DNA of 36,388 nt from Pseudomonas sp. (GCF_028293835.1 NZ_JAQGNX010000112.1:1-36388), one strand, 5' to 3'. Shown: positions 16,789 through 24,699, counted from the stretch's first letter. The notes: a model not told the origin generated them from the letters alone. Translations and numbers: made by a program.

Positions 16789-17955
16789 GGATTCTCCGAA
16801 CAAGTCCCCAAATGTGATGAAATACGCCTGATCACCTGATCCGAGCCGCCCATGAGCCAGATGAGCTTTTCCGATTTCGAATATGCAGGCAAGCGCAAGC
16901 AGACACGCCGCGAACGCTTCCTCGCCGACATGGATCAGGTCGTGCCCTGGACAGGTCTGCTGGGCCTGATCGAGCCGTTCTACCCCAAGGCCGGCGGCGG
17001 CAGAAAACCTTATCCGCTGGAAACCATGCTGCGCATTCATCTGCTGCAGAACTGGTTCTCCCTGAGTGACCCGGCCATGGAAGAAGCGCTCTACGAAATC
17101 ACGCCCATGCGCCAGTTCGCGCGCCTGACCCTGAGCGCCCCGATCCCTGAAGACACCACGATCATGAACTTCCGGCACCTGCTGGAAAAGCATCAACTGG
17201 CCCCTGCGATCCTCGCGGTCATCAATGGTTATTTGCAGGAAAAAGGCCTGTCCCTGCGCCAGGGCACCATCGTCGATGCCACCATCATTCATGCCCCCAG
17301 CTCGACCAAGAACGAGCAAGGGAAGCGTGATCCCGAGATGCATCAGACGAAGAAAGGTAACCAATACTTCTTCGGAATGAAGGCGCATATCGGCGCCGAT
17401 GCCGAGTCGGGGCTGGTTCATCATGTTCATGGCACTGCCGCCAATGTGGCCGATGTCACGCAGGTGGCCGAGCTGTTGCACGGCGAAGAAAACGCGGTTT
17501 ATGCAGACGCTGGATATACCGGCGTCGAGAAACGTGAAGAGCATGAAAATCGTGACGTCATCTGGCAAATAGCAGCGCGCCGTAGCACGTATTCCAAGCT
17601 GAATAAAAGCAGTGTGCTTTACAAAGCCAAGCGCAAGATCGAGTACTGCAAAGCTCAGACACGGGCCAAGGTCGAGCATCCATTTCGGGTGATCAAACGC
17701 CAGTTTGGTTACGTGAAAGTGCGCTTTCGTGGGCTGATGAAAAACACGGCTCAGTTGACCACGCTGTTCGCCCTGTCGAACCTGTGGATGGCTCGAAAAC
17801 AGTTGATGGGTATGGGCGAGTTGCGCGCTTAACGCGGAGAACCGGGCGAAAACGCCCTCAACACACGATATGTCCGGCCGCTTTTGGCAAATAGCGATGA
17901 ATGTCGGGAAAATTTCCACTCGCCGCGACCGTGCGGCAAGTTGATCGGAGCATCC
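16789..17955 (+). mobile_element. Complete IS5-family insertion sequence (1167 bp)
   Basis: The element is bounded by imperfect inverted repeats: left GGATTCTCCGAACAAG and right (read inward) GGATGCTCCGATCAAC, 13 of 16 matching. Both sides are flanked by TTAG. It contains one intact transposase gene. Intact ends, duplication and reading frame suggest a recent insertion. It landed between the hrpB promoter and the 3' end of a helicase fragment. Confidence 0.92.
16852..17832 (+). CDS. IS5-family DDE transposase
   Basis: Encodes 326 residues, the usual length of IS5-group transposases. The N-terminus (SFSDFEYAGKRKQTRRERFLADMDQ) and the block GGGRKPYPLETMLRIHLLQNW belong to the DUF772/IS5 N-terminal domain. 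The catalytic triad is visible as Asp in IVDATIIHAPSS (about 142), Asp in AVYADAGYTG (about 220) and Glu in AKVEHPFRVIKRQFGY (about 279), the last matching the Y-R-E-K-type signature of IS4/IS5 enzymes. It catalyses cut-and-paste movement of the flanking element. The frame is intact, so it is likely functional. Confidence 0.95.
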   Translation: MSQMSFSDFEYAGKRKQTRRERFLADMDQVVPWTGLLGLIEPFYPKAGGGRKPYPLETMLRIHLLQNWFSLSDPAMEEALYEITPMRQFARLTLSAPIPEDTTIMNFRHLLEKHQLAPAILAVINGYLQEKGLSLRQGTIVDATIIHAPSSTKNEQGKRDPEMHQTKKGNQYFFGMKAHIGADAESGLVHHVHGTAANVADVTQVAELLHGEENAVYADAGYTGVEKREEHENRDVIWQIAARRSTYSKLNKSSVLYKAKRKIEYCKAQTRAKVEHPFRVIKRQFGYVKVRFRGLMKNTAQLTTLFALSNLWMARKQLMGMGELRA

Positions 17956-17959
17956 TTAG
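17956..17959. repeat. Right target-site duplication of the IS5-family element (TTAG)
   Basis: Second copy of TTAG. On the minus strand its TTA is the TAA stop codon of the helicase fragment that ends here, so the insertion duplicated that stop rather than destroying it. Confidence 0.85.
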
Positions 17960-18210
17960 AGGTTTGGCAGGGGGAACTGCAAAATCGGCGTTTTGCTTGA
18001 GATCGTCAGACTATGCCGAGCCCTAGAAATCGCCACATAAAAGGACTTCGCCGCAGCAGTCTTCTGCTTCACGTAATGCTCTGCGTCCGGTATCAAGACG
18101 TGATCGAATTCCAAGCCTTTGAGGAGCAACGGAGTCGAGATCGTTCTCGCTACAGTGGCCCGACCGGTCATGCTCAGTCGCTGCCTAACAGCTTCCGACG
18201 CAGCGACCAA
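17956..18210 (-). pseudogene. C-terminal fragment of a UvrD/Rep-like superfamily 1 helicase
   Basis: About 84 codons ending at the IS boundary. The segment TPLLLKGLEFDHVLIPDAEH matches SF1 motif V (KGLEFDxVxxP), and FYVAISRARHSLTI matches motif VI of UvrD-type helicases (YVAxSRA). Walker A and the rest of the ATPase core are missing. The upstream sequence joins esterase coding sequence at about 18207, so this is a broken remnant rather than a gene. UvrD-like helicases are frequent partners in phage-defence operons, but this piece is too small to assign to a system. Confidence 0.8.
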
Positions 18211-18769
18211 GCTTTGATGTCGGCCAGGGGACTCAACACAGGGTTGGATGTGGCTAAGTCACCAGCCCACCACTCGCCGCACATGCGCAAAGCATCGACA
18301 CCCAGCATCACGTCTTTGGGCTCAATTGATAGAGCCGCAGGATCTTTGAGAGACAAATCCAGCCATGGTGAGAACAATATGATGCGCGAGGCCCTCGGCA
18401 GACCTATGGCCCTCGCAGTTATAGCCATTGCCAATGCAAACCCGCCGCCAGCAGAATCTCCCATAAGAATCAAGCGATCCGCCGAATTGGCCGTACACAG
18501 AGCAGCGTATACCCCTTGTACAAAGGAATGAGCTGGCCGGTGATCATGCTCCGGCGCTACTGGATAGAACGGTACCGTGACTGTCGCGCCAGTCGATTCA
18601 ACAAGCTTCGTATGATCGCCCAGTGCGCCGATACAAGCTCATTAACGTAGGCGCCGCCGTATAAGTGCAGGATTTTCCAAGCGCTTGGCTGATTGCGAGT
18701 ATTGAGTAAGTGCACCGCATCGAGTGGAAACGAAGATCGAGGCCCGTTAAGTTGGTAAAAGCCGGGCAC
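18207..18769 (-). pseudogene. Frameshifted and 3'-truncated alpha/beta hydrolase (esterase/lipase, fold-3 type)
   Basis: Two minus-strand frames together read as one hormone-sensitive-lipase-like esterase. The first part (GTG at 18769) carries KILHLYGGAYVNELVSAHW, the oxyanion region, where the usual HGG is YGG. The frame then shifts by one base near 18598-18610. The second frame continues STGATVTVPFYPVAPEHDH, then RLILMGDSAGGGFALAMAI with the nucleophile elbow GDSAGG, and RIILFSPWLDLSL. Reading stops making sense at SPLADIKAW, where it meets the helicase fragment, so roughly the last 70-90 residues with the catalytic Asp/His are lost. Not functional. Confidence 0.82.
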
Positions 18770-18853
18770 GTCCGCCTAGGTTAACCATGGAAAACGGAGC
18801 ACAGATGTAATGACGCCAGTAAGGGTATCGACCCTCGCATCACCACACCCGAA

Positions 18854-19231
18854 ATGCAGACTGCATATCGCTACATGAATCGCCTGGGCGCACTGGGAGG
18901 CCAGATCTTGGGGCTCCTGTGGGCTCTGGCCACCGTCAAGGTCAGCCTGTGGGTAGCAGTGACGGCAGGCCTCGCCAGCTTCACTTACATCCTGTACATC
19001 GGCCATGATTTCCGTCGGCAATACTCGGCGATCGCCGAGGCATTCACTGGGCTTAACTGGATGCGTCTCGTGTTGAGCGCCTGGCCAATGCTGGTAGTCA
19101 TCACCATCGTATCGGGGTTACTGTCGAAGGGTGTCAGCTGGCAGCAGATTGGCGATTATAAGGAGCACGTGCTTGCCCTGGCCGCTTTTCCACTGTTCAA
19201 CTGGCTCAAGCAGTGGTGGAAAGGTCAGTAA
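18854..19231 (+). CDS. Small membrane protein of unknown function
   Basis: Encodes 125 residues from the ATG at 18854 (a second ATG at 18872 is possible). No good Shine-Dalgarno precedes either, and the frame is open further upstream to a TAA near 18780, so the true start is uncertain. Three hydrophobic segments are visible: LGALGGQILGLLWALATVKVSLWVAV-type stretch at about 11-40, MLVVITIVSGLLS at about 76-90 and VLALAAFPLFNWL at about 106-118. The order of charges suggests a polytopic inner-membrane protein. I do not recognise the family. Its neighbours are an esterase remnant and the peptidase-like gene on the opposite strand. It could be island cargo or a holin-like protein, but nothing decides this. 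Confidence 0.55.
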   Translation: MQTAYRYMNRLGALGGQILGLLWALATVKVSLWVAVTAGLASFTYILYIGHDFRRQYSAIAEAFTGLNWMRLVLSAWPMLVVITIVSGLLSKGVSWQQIGDYKEHVLALAAFPLFNWLKQWWKGQ

Positions 19232-19310
19232 TTGCAGTGCGGGATGCCCTGGACTGACATGATGTAAACCGCCCAAGACATACTCGCAGCACCGGCATAG
19301 CTGCGCAGGA

Positions 19311-19341
19311 GGAAGGTCGAACATGGGTCGTTCGACCTTCC
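19311..19341. repeat. Perfect 12-bp inverted repeat between convergent genes
   Basis: GGAAGGTCGAAC and GTTCGACCTTCC flank a 7-base loop. It lies 80 bases after the membrane-protein gene and about 190 bases before the end of the peptidase-like gene, which is convergent. No T-run follows on either strand. A bidirectional terminator or an operator are both possible. The remaining sequence between 19232 and 19534 shows no gene. Confidence 0.5.
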
Positions 19342-19534
19342 CGATTGACCCGCTTCATCCCAGCGCCCAGCTGAGCCCCCCATTCTAGAGTTTTACCTCT
19401 GTACGCTTTCGCCGTTTAATACACCTTGTGGCGGCTGGTAGACGTCCATCTTGATTCGATAATCCGCACTCCCGCGACTGCAGGGGCTAGAGATTGACCC
19501 TGATCCCAGCATTCCAAGCAGCCGTAGCCAAATA

Positions 19535-21787
19535 TCAGGGTCTCGGAGCTAGCTCTTCCAGGTTGAAGGTATCGTGAGGAAAGTACAGCCTGAATTTTTC
19601 CAGACAGTTGCCCAGGAGTCTGGTCGCGTCTTCGTAATCTCCGCTGTAGCGCCCTGACTTAGGGTTGATAAGCCAGCCGCCATCCACCTTCCGCAGCTCG
19701 CCCGCTATGCGGGCTGGTCTGAACTTGGTGATGCAAGGATGGCCACACGGTTTCAATTCACTGCCGATCAGCAAAGAGATTTCTTCACCAATGAGCAGCG
19801 CCCCATCGTGGGCAATTGCCCAGATCAGGTAGGCGACCTTTTCCTGGGCGAACCGATCATGAAGCTCCATAAGTCGCCTGCGCTGGGGATCACGCAACAC
19901 CTGCCGAGTAGGGTTCGTGGAAATCTGGCCGTCCAGGAACTCTTGTTCCTTCAGCTTGATCGGCGCTCGAAGTGGGCCATAGGTTTCGTCGAGATAATCT
20001 TCCAGCGTCTCTTCACGATCACGCAACCGCGACAGGAATGACTGATAGAAGTGAACGGGCGCTGCGCGCTCGGCAATGTATGAGCCGTGTACGGCGAATA
20101 TCTCCAGAAGCGGCGTGCTCAGGACAATGTTATCGACGTAGATGGCCGAAACGGCGTTACCCTGCGGGATATCGCTTGCGTCGATGAAGACGCGAAACGC
20201 TTTTACCTTACCGTAGAAGAACTGCACTTCCCACTGCAGGCGGGCGAAGCTGGAAGTCAGGAACTTGATTTTGGCTCGCTTCCAGACATCCAAAGCCTCC
20301 GCGCCAACCACAATAGACTCACCCGTGGAAGGATCGACATACTCGGCTGGGGCAGCGTGCTTTCTGATTTCCTGCCGAATTTCGGAGATCGAACGCAATT
20401 TCACCGAGTAGGTGAGCTCCTCAACTGCCTGGCTCTCTGCCTGACCCTGCACTGGAGTCTCTGGTTCAGTCGACGAACTGGACAAAAGACCGGCCAAGTC
20501 TGCGAACGCTGTTGAAATTTTCTGGCCGGTGTAGTGGGCGTAGAAAAAAGGCAGCCTGGCCTTGGTGTCGGTAGGCATCGCAAGAAATTCTGGAACGATC
20601 AGCTCGTGAGGTTCCATCCATTGATCGGTGCCTTCGATCATCCGCTGCAGCCCGAGCGCCCAGTCATCGGCACTCGCATCGGGATCATACCGGTTGAGCT
20701 TGACCAGCTTCGCACGCGCATAAGGCCCTAGACGGTCATCGTGCACGTAAACGACGCTGTCGCTGTCCACTTTGTAGCCCAGGATACATACCGCATGCCC
20801 GGCATCGTAGTCTTCCAGCGTCCCCTCATAGGTGACCTTGGAGACGGAGCCCATCACGAGCAAAGGCAGATGGCTGTCGATGTGCCCCGTGACGGTGGCC
20901 AGGAAATCTTCCTCCGACAGCTTTTGCTTTTTCAGATCCTCGGAGTGATGGCGAAGGCCTTCGACATCAAGGCAGCGCAAGATCTGCTTGTTGGTCAATT
21001 CCTTGTTGGGGAAGCTGTTGGAAGAGCCGTCAATGTGGTTGATCGCATTGAGTGTGATCTCGCTGCAGGAATGGATCGCTTTGACGTCCCGCCATTTCAG
21101 CGAGTGCAGCGATGACCAGATCGCCGTCGACGCACAGGCCGATACCACCTTGTCCTGTTCCTGGAAAGCGATAGACCACACACTCAGTTTGATGCCAAAC
21201 AGATCCACCGCGTATTCACGGGACAACCGGCATTTACGTTTACCGACCTGCCCAGTCTGGCCAATCTCGATACCAGGTTCCTGAACCTGCGGCTCAGACT
21301 CAACCGCCGTGTTGTCCGCGTCCGCGTCGGCCATCGGAGCGACAACCGGCGGCGCATCTACATCCGACATGACCTTCAAGCAGGTCTTGCCAATGAACGT
21401 CTTGGGCAACGGCTTGATTACCATGAAACCCAGGTAGCTATCATTGAGTTCAAGGGTCAGCTCTTCTGAACCTTCCCTAGCCTCAAGGATGGTGTCGATA
21501 AGCATGTGATCCACTGACCTGGTGAAGAAATGCATCCGCGCGCACTGGTGCCCAGCGTTCCCGAATCGCTTCACATAGTAGTGAGAGAAGTCTTCCAGAT
21601 AATCCTTGTCGACGTAGTTGCGCTCAAGCAGCACAGAGACGGCGCCCATGTCCTTCAGGTAGTTAAAGATGTAGTCGACCTGGGGCTTTTGAAGGATGTC
21701 AGGGAAATCTGAGCCGAAGCATTGCGTCACCAGATTGCTCAGGGTCTGCTTCTCGAAGCTGGAAATCAGGAAAGGATTCATTGGCAT
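19535..21787 (-). CDS. Predicted papain/C39-like cysteine peptidase-fold protein of unknown family
   Basis: Encodes about 750 residues from the ATG at 21787; an ATG at 21781 is possible, and the longest frame starts at 21802 inside a hairpin. Three parts can be seen. The N-terminal domain (about 1-145) has DYIFNYLKDMGAVSVLLERNY and the motif SYLGFMVIKPLPKTFIGKTC. A Pro/Ala/Asp linker follows at about 145-180. A peptidase-like core has VVSACASTAIWSSLH (Cys about 218), DYDAGHAVCILGYK (His about 331) and VVYVHDDRLGPYA (Asp about 350), the order and spacing of papain/C39-like enzymes. The C-terminal half is not recognised and ends GGWLINPKSGRYSGDY. No signal peptide or membrane segment was seen, so it is likely cytoplasmic. 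It is an island gene in an intact frame. Activity is inferred from motif order only. Confidence 0.7.
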   Translation of the reverse strand: MPMNPFLISSFEKQTLSNLVTQCFGSDFPDILQKPQVDYIFNYLKDMGAVSVLLERNYVDKDYLEDFSHYYVKRFGNAGHQCARMHFFTRSVDHMLIDTILEAREGSEELTLELNDSYLGFMVIKPLPKTFIGKTCLKVMSDVDAPPVVAPMADADADNTAVESEPQVQEPGIEIGQTGQVGKRKCRLSREYAVDLFGIKLSVWSIAFQEQDKVVSACASTAIWSSLHSLKWRDVKAIHSCSEITLNAINHIDGSSNSFPNKELTNKQILRCLDVEGLRHHSEDLKKQKLSEEDFLATVTGHIDSHLPLLVMGSVSKVTYEGTLEDYDAGHAVCILGYKVDSDSVVYVHDDRLGPYARAKLVKLNRYDPDASADDWALGLQRMIEGTDQWMEPHELIVPEFLAMPTDTKARLPFFYAHYTGQKISTAFADLAGLLSSSSTEPETPVQGQAESQAVEELTYSVKLRSISEIRQEIRKHAAPAEYVDPSTGESIVVGAEALDVWKRAKIKFLTSSFARLQWEVQFFYGKVKAFRVFIDASDIPQGNAVSAIYVDNIVLSTPLLEIFAVHGSYIAERAAPVHFYQSFLSRLRDREETLEDYLDETYGPLRAPIKLKEQEFLDGQISTNPTRQVLRDPQRRRLMELHDRFAQEKVAYLIWAIAHDGALLIGEEISLLIGSELKPCGHPCITKFRPARIAGELRKVDGGWLINPKSGRYSGDYEDATRLLGNCLEKFRLYFPHDTFNLEELAPRP

Positions 21788-21814
21788 AAAAAAAGCAGCC
21801 ATCAGGCTGCTTTT
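21788..21814 (-). terminator. Hairpin with T-run between the 57-residue ORF and the peptidase-like gene
   Basis: On the minus strand AAAAGCAGCC-TGAT-GGCTGCTTTTTTT forms a 10-bp stem followed by seven T, a textbook intrinsic terminator. It starts 19 bases after the small ORF stop and ends at the start codon of the large gene. It should limit read-through into the large gene, or act as an attenuator. Confidence 0.75.
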
Positions 21815-21832
21815 CCTTACAAATAGGGTGAG

Positions 21833-22006
21833 TTAAAGGCTGCAGGTCTTCGCGAGCAGCGCGTGGCCGACTGCCTTGTTGGCAACCTGCTTCTCAATCT
21901 TGCGGTCGTAGTCACGCTGACGCTGGCGAGCTTGCTCAAGCCGGTCGTTACTGTCGCGGTTAAGGTCGCGAACGCGTGAAAGGTCAATCAGTGCCCGTAA
22001 GCTCAT
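21833..22006 (-). CDS. Small charged helical protein (57 residues), unknown
   Basis: The ATG at 22006 is preceded by GCGAGAGAATCC, a fair ribosome site; a longer frame exists up to 22117 but its upstream part is cysteine-rich and unconvincing. The product begins MSLRALIDLSRVRDLNRDSN, continues with the strongly charged helix DRLEQARQRQRDYDRKIEKQ, and ends in VANKAVGHALLAKTCSL. It is probably one long amphipathic helix. It lies directly upstream of the peptidase-like gene on the same strand, separated by a terminator hairpin. It may be a partner, regulator or substrate of that protein, or an unrelated small gene. I do not recognise a family. Confidence 0.5.
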   Translation of the reverse strand: MSLRALIDLSRVRDLNRDSNDRLEQARQRQRDYDRKIEKQVANKAVGHALLAKTCSL

Positions 22007-22589
22007 GGATTCTCTCGCTGAAAATGCACGTTGATTCAAATTAGCATGCGCAAACACAAGCGCACAACCGTCGAACCGTAGCCAAATGCATACGCATTGG
22101 CGCAAAAGCGCGCGCAAGCTTCAAAAACGAAGGTCGGGCATTCTATAGCCGAAGCTTGCGCCCCGAAAGCTATTTTGCAGCAAACCTTACGAACGGTGCG
22201 TCAAACCAATAGCGAAATCGAAGCTTATGTCGCATGCATCCGTTCGACTGCGACACTGCGTTGATGTTCCGTTTCCGCCTGCGTGAGCGCATGTGTGACC
22301 AGCGTCACCTGCAGGCGAACCTATCTATAGCTTTATCGGCCCGACTAACCTTGAACTTGAAGCCTGCAAATCCTTGGAATCTGGCTCGATGCTGAACAGC
22401 AAAGGCAAAGCCGTCGGTGAGCAATCCCGCCATCGGCGAGTGGACTCCCCTCAAAGCTTCGACCTTAAGCACCGTTTGCAATCAACTTCAAAATGGACGC
22501 AGCTTCTACCTGCTACCTCACTGAAGACTGCAGCCAGCGAGGGCCATGGTGCCTCGCCCGCTATCGGCAGCGAGATGCGAACAACACGA
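22007..22589. other. Stretch without a supportable gene
   Basis: About 580 bases upstream of the small ORF. It should contain that gene's promoter; GCTAAT on the minus strand at about 22040 with TTGTGC 16 bases upstream is a weak candidate. Open frames here on both strands have no recognisable motif or ribosome site. Confidence 0.4.
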
Positions 22590-22757
22590 TCAAAATCGTG
22601 GCCCCCGCCATGGCTTGGCGCCAGGTTTCTTCTTGGCAGGCGCCTTGGCCACGCGAAACAACGCCTTCTGATCCACTTCCCAGAAGTCAGCGGACTCATT
22701 GATGTAGCGGCTCGCCTTCTCCATCAATCTCGTTTTCTCCTCCTTACGATCCACGTA
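22590..22757 (-). pseudogene. 3' fragment of an unidentified gene with a lysine/proline tail
   Basis: A frame of 55 codons, open from a TGA at 22758-22760, reads like the conserved end of a protein: YVDRKEEKTRLMEKASRYIN, then ESADFWEVDQKALFRVAKAP and the basic tail AKKKPGAKPWRGPRF. An ATG at 22724 with AAGGAGGAG 12-14 bases before it could give a 44-residue product. Upstream, the sense frame stops abruptly near the ATPase fragment, so a truncated gene is more likely. Family not recognised. Confidence 0.45.
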
Positions 22758-22774
22758 TCAGTAGCAAGACTTGA

Positions 22775-23266
22775 TTGCACAGCGCATCGATCACCGACAT
22801 TCGGTTCAATGTGGCAAACCTGCTGCCAGAACTGGACAAAATCGAGCTCAGAGAAATCTACAAAAAGCACTTCGCCGAAGAGAAGAGCGCCTCGGTTACC
22901 AGCACTTCCAGAAGCAGCTCAAACATCGCGCGGGAATCCAGTGCCAGTGACTTCGTCCGCCTGATCTGGAGCTATATCCTGTCGCTATACGAAACTTCGG
23001 CAAACTTTACGGTGAAAGGCAACCACCCGGGCTTCATCTTGATGGATGAGCCCGGACAGCACTCTATGGCGACGAAGAGTCAGCTCGCGTTGCTTCAGAA
23101 ACTGTCGGCCCAGACGAATCTTCAGAGCATCGTCGCAGCATCGTTTGACGACAGCGAGGCGGCGTACAAAGAAGCCACCCAAAATGTTCGCTTCAACCTC
23201 ATTCGTCTTGGCGAAAAAGCTATTGTGCCAAACGGGGATACGTTACTGCTGGGCGAACTCGTTTGA
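22775..23266 (+). pseudogene. C-terminal fragment of an ABC/SMC-type ATPase
   Basis: About 163 codons are open, of which roughly the last 140 read as the closing lobe of a coiled-coil ATPase. ESSASDFVRLIWSYILSLYE holds the signature-type SSxSD segment, NHPGFILMDEPGQHSMA is Walker B with the catalytic Glu, and LQSIVAASFDDSE and FNLIRLGEKAIVP match the last strands. Walker A and the coiled coils are absent, and no good ribosome site precedes the frame. The junction with other sequence is at about 22800-22840. Such ATPases occur in many defence operons (RecF/SbcC/SMC-like partners), but the system cannot be named from this tail. Confidence 0.78.
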
Positions 23267-23283
23267 AGCTGTGCGCATCCCTC

Positions 23284-23445
23284 TCATGGAATGCTCGCCT
23301 TCGCTGCTTTGTTGAGAGTTTGAGCGAGCGTTCTCGGCTTCTCAAACCCCTTATGCTTGATCACGAACACAGCAGCCCCGCCTTTCGGCAAGCCTTGGGC
23401 AAATACGCTTTGATTGGAGGTCTGCCAAGGTGGGCTGCCTGAACT
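23284..23445 (-). pseudogene. 3' fragment of an unidentified gene
   Basis: A 53-codon frame bounded upstream by an in-frame TAG reads protein-like at its end: VFAQGLPKGGAAVFVIKHKG, then FEKPRTLAQTLNKAAKASIP and stop. No in-frame ATG is present. It ends 18 bases from the stop of the convergent ATPase fragment. Probably a remnant; family unknown. Confidence 0.35.
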
Positions 23446-23873
23446 CTACAGATGGATGACAAGCCGAATCCAAGCTTGACCCGGCTCACGCCCTTTCTGG
23501 AGAGAGCGGATCATCTATTGGATTTAAAGGCCTTTCACAAGCGTGCGTACTCAACCCACGAAATCCTGATGTCAGCAAGTTCGTCTCTCGGCTAGCTGGA
23601 GATATACGGGGTTGCCCCTCCTAAACATGCTATGGAAACGTTTAAACCTGCAGAATCTAGATGCTTGTCAACTCACTGTCGCCAGGGCTGACTCAGCTGG
23701 AGCTCATTGACATCCAAAACCCTCAACGTAATTAAGCTGGCCAACGATCACAAGCTATCTCCACTATGACTTCAGTAAGCGGCTTTATGGAGATGAGGTG
23801 TAAATTTCATCTGAGCTGATGATCTCGTCTTCCATACCATGTGGCCATACTTGGACATGACGCCTGCATCACT

Positions 23874-23904
23874 CTGGTGAGCTGGTGAGCTGGTGAGCTG
23901 GTGA
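23874..23904. repeat. Tandem octamer GCTGGTGA, about four copies
   Basis: CTGGTGA followed by three perfect GCTGGTGA units. No coding frame uses it. It looks like slippage-prone simple sequence. Confidence 0.8.
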
Positions 23905-24171
23905 GGAGCATCATCCTAAATTAGTAGATGCATCATCCAGAAGGGAGAGCCTACCCGACGCATAGGGACGAATTGATCAGACACACGTCGTGGGTGTCAG
24001 GTGCTTCAAGGGTGTGGGGCGCTGTAGAGCCGAACCCTGCAAGGGGCAACATCAAGAAGGCCGGCAGTGCTCACTACAGCAGGAGGTCATCGATTACGCT
24101 GTGCCAGATAGACTGGTCTCCCTCCATTCCCCATTAGATGCACGGCTAAGACTCTTCCAGGCAAAGGCGGA

Positions 24172-24211
<40 letters not shown>

Positions 24212-24270
24212 TCAAAGCCTTCTGGGCTTTGACTTCAAAGCCAAGGCAAAGACAAAGGCGTTGGCTGAGC

Positions 24271-24699
24271 TTAAGCAGCTTGACAAGAAATATGTGGTTT
24301 CAGGGATTGTGGGAAAACATGGAACTCATCAAAAATCAGCAGGCCCACCCCTTCCAGCGCCGGATCGTCCTGCAAGCGCCGGGTAAGAATGCCTTCGGTG
24401 ACGACTTCGATCCGCGTAGTCGGACCGACTTTGCTTTCGAGGCGAATCCGATAACCCACGGTTTCGCCGACCTTCTCACCCAACTCACTCGCCAGCCGCT
24501 CAGCCGCCGCCCGCGCGGCTAAGCGACGGGGTTCAAGCATCAGAATGGTTTGCCCGGCGAGCCACGGCTCGTGCAACAGAGCCAACGGCACACGGGTGGT
24601 TTTACCGGCACCGGGCGGCGCTTCAAGCACCGCTTCATGGCGCGCAGCCAAGGCTTCGCGCAGGGCAGGAAGGACAGCATCGATGGGCAGGGAAATCAT
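24271..24699 (-). pseudogene. hrpB: Truncated hrpB (codons 1-127 of the former resident gene)
   Basis: The ATG at 24699 is preceded by GGAG. Codons 1-127 align without gaps to the intact hrpB: Walker [24 protein letters not shown] and VGYRIRLES are unchanged, and the last shared codons are DEFH at 24319-24330. After that, 15 unrelated codons follow to a stop at 24271, so a 142-residue chimera could be made. It would keep the ATP-binding loop but lack motifs III-VI and could not work as a helicase. By hand count about 105 of 127 residues match the intact copy. Its position beside the YceK-like gene suggests it is the original resident copy. TATACT at 24723-24728 could still drive transcription toward the island. 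Confidence 0.9.

Noticed and set aside
16774..17919. A 381-codon minus-strand frame inside the insertion sequence
   Set aside because: It is antisense to an intact IS5-family transposase with a full DDE triad and crosses the inverted repeat.
22374..22964. A 196-codon plus-strand frame
   Set aside because: No ribosome site or motif; it is antisense to the protein-like tail at 22590-22757 and overlaps the ATPase fragment in another frame.
24213..24230. CAAAGCC/GGCTTTG hairpin as a terminator
   Set aside because: No T-run on either strand and no gene ending next to it.
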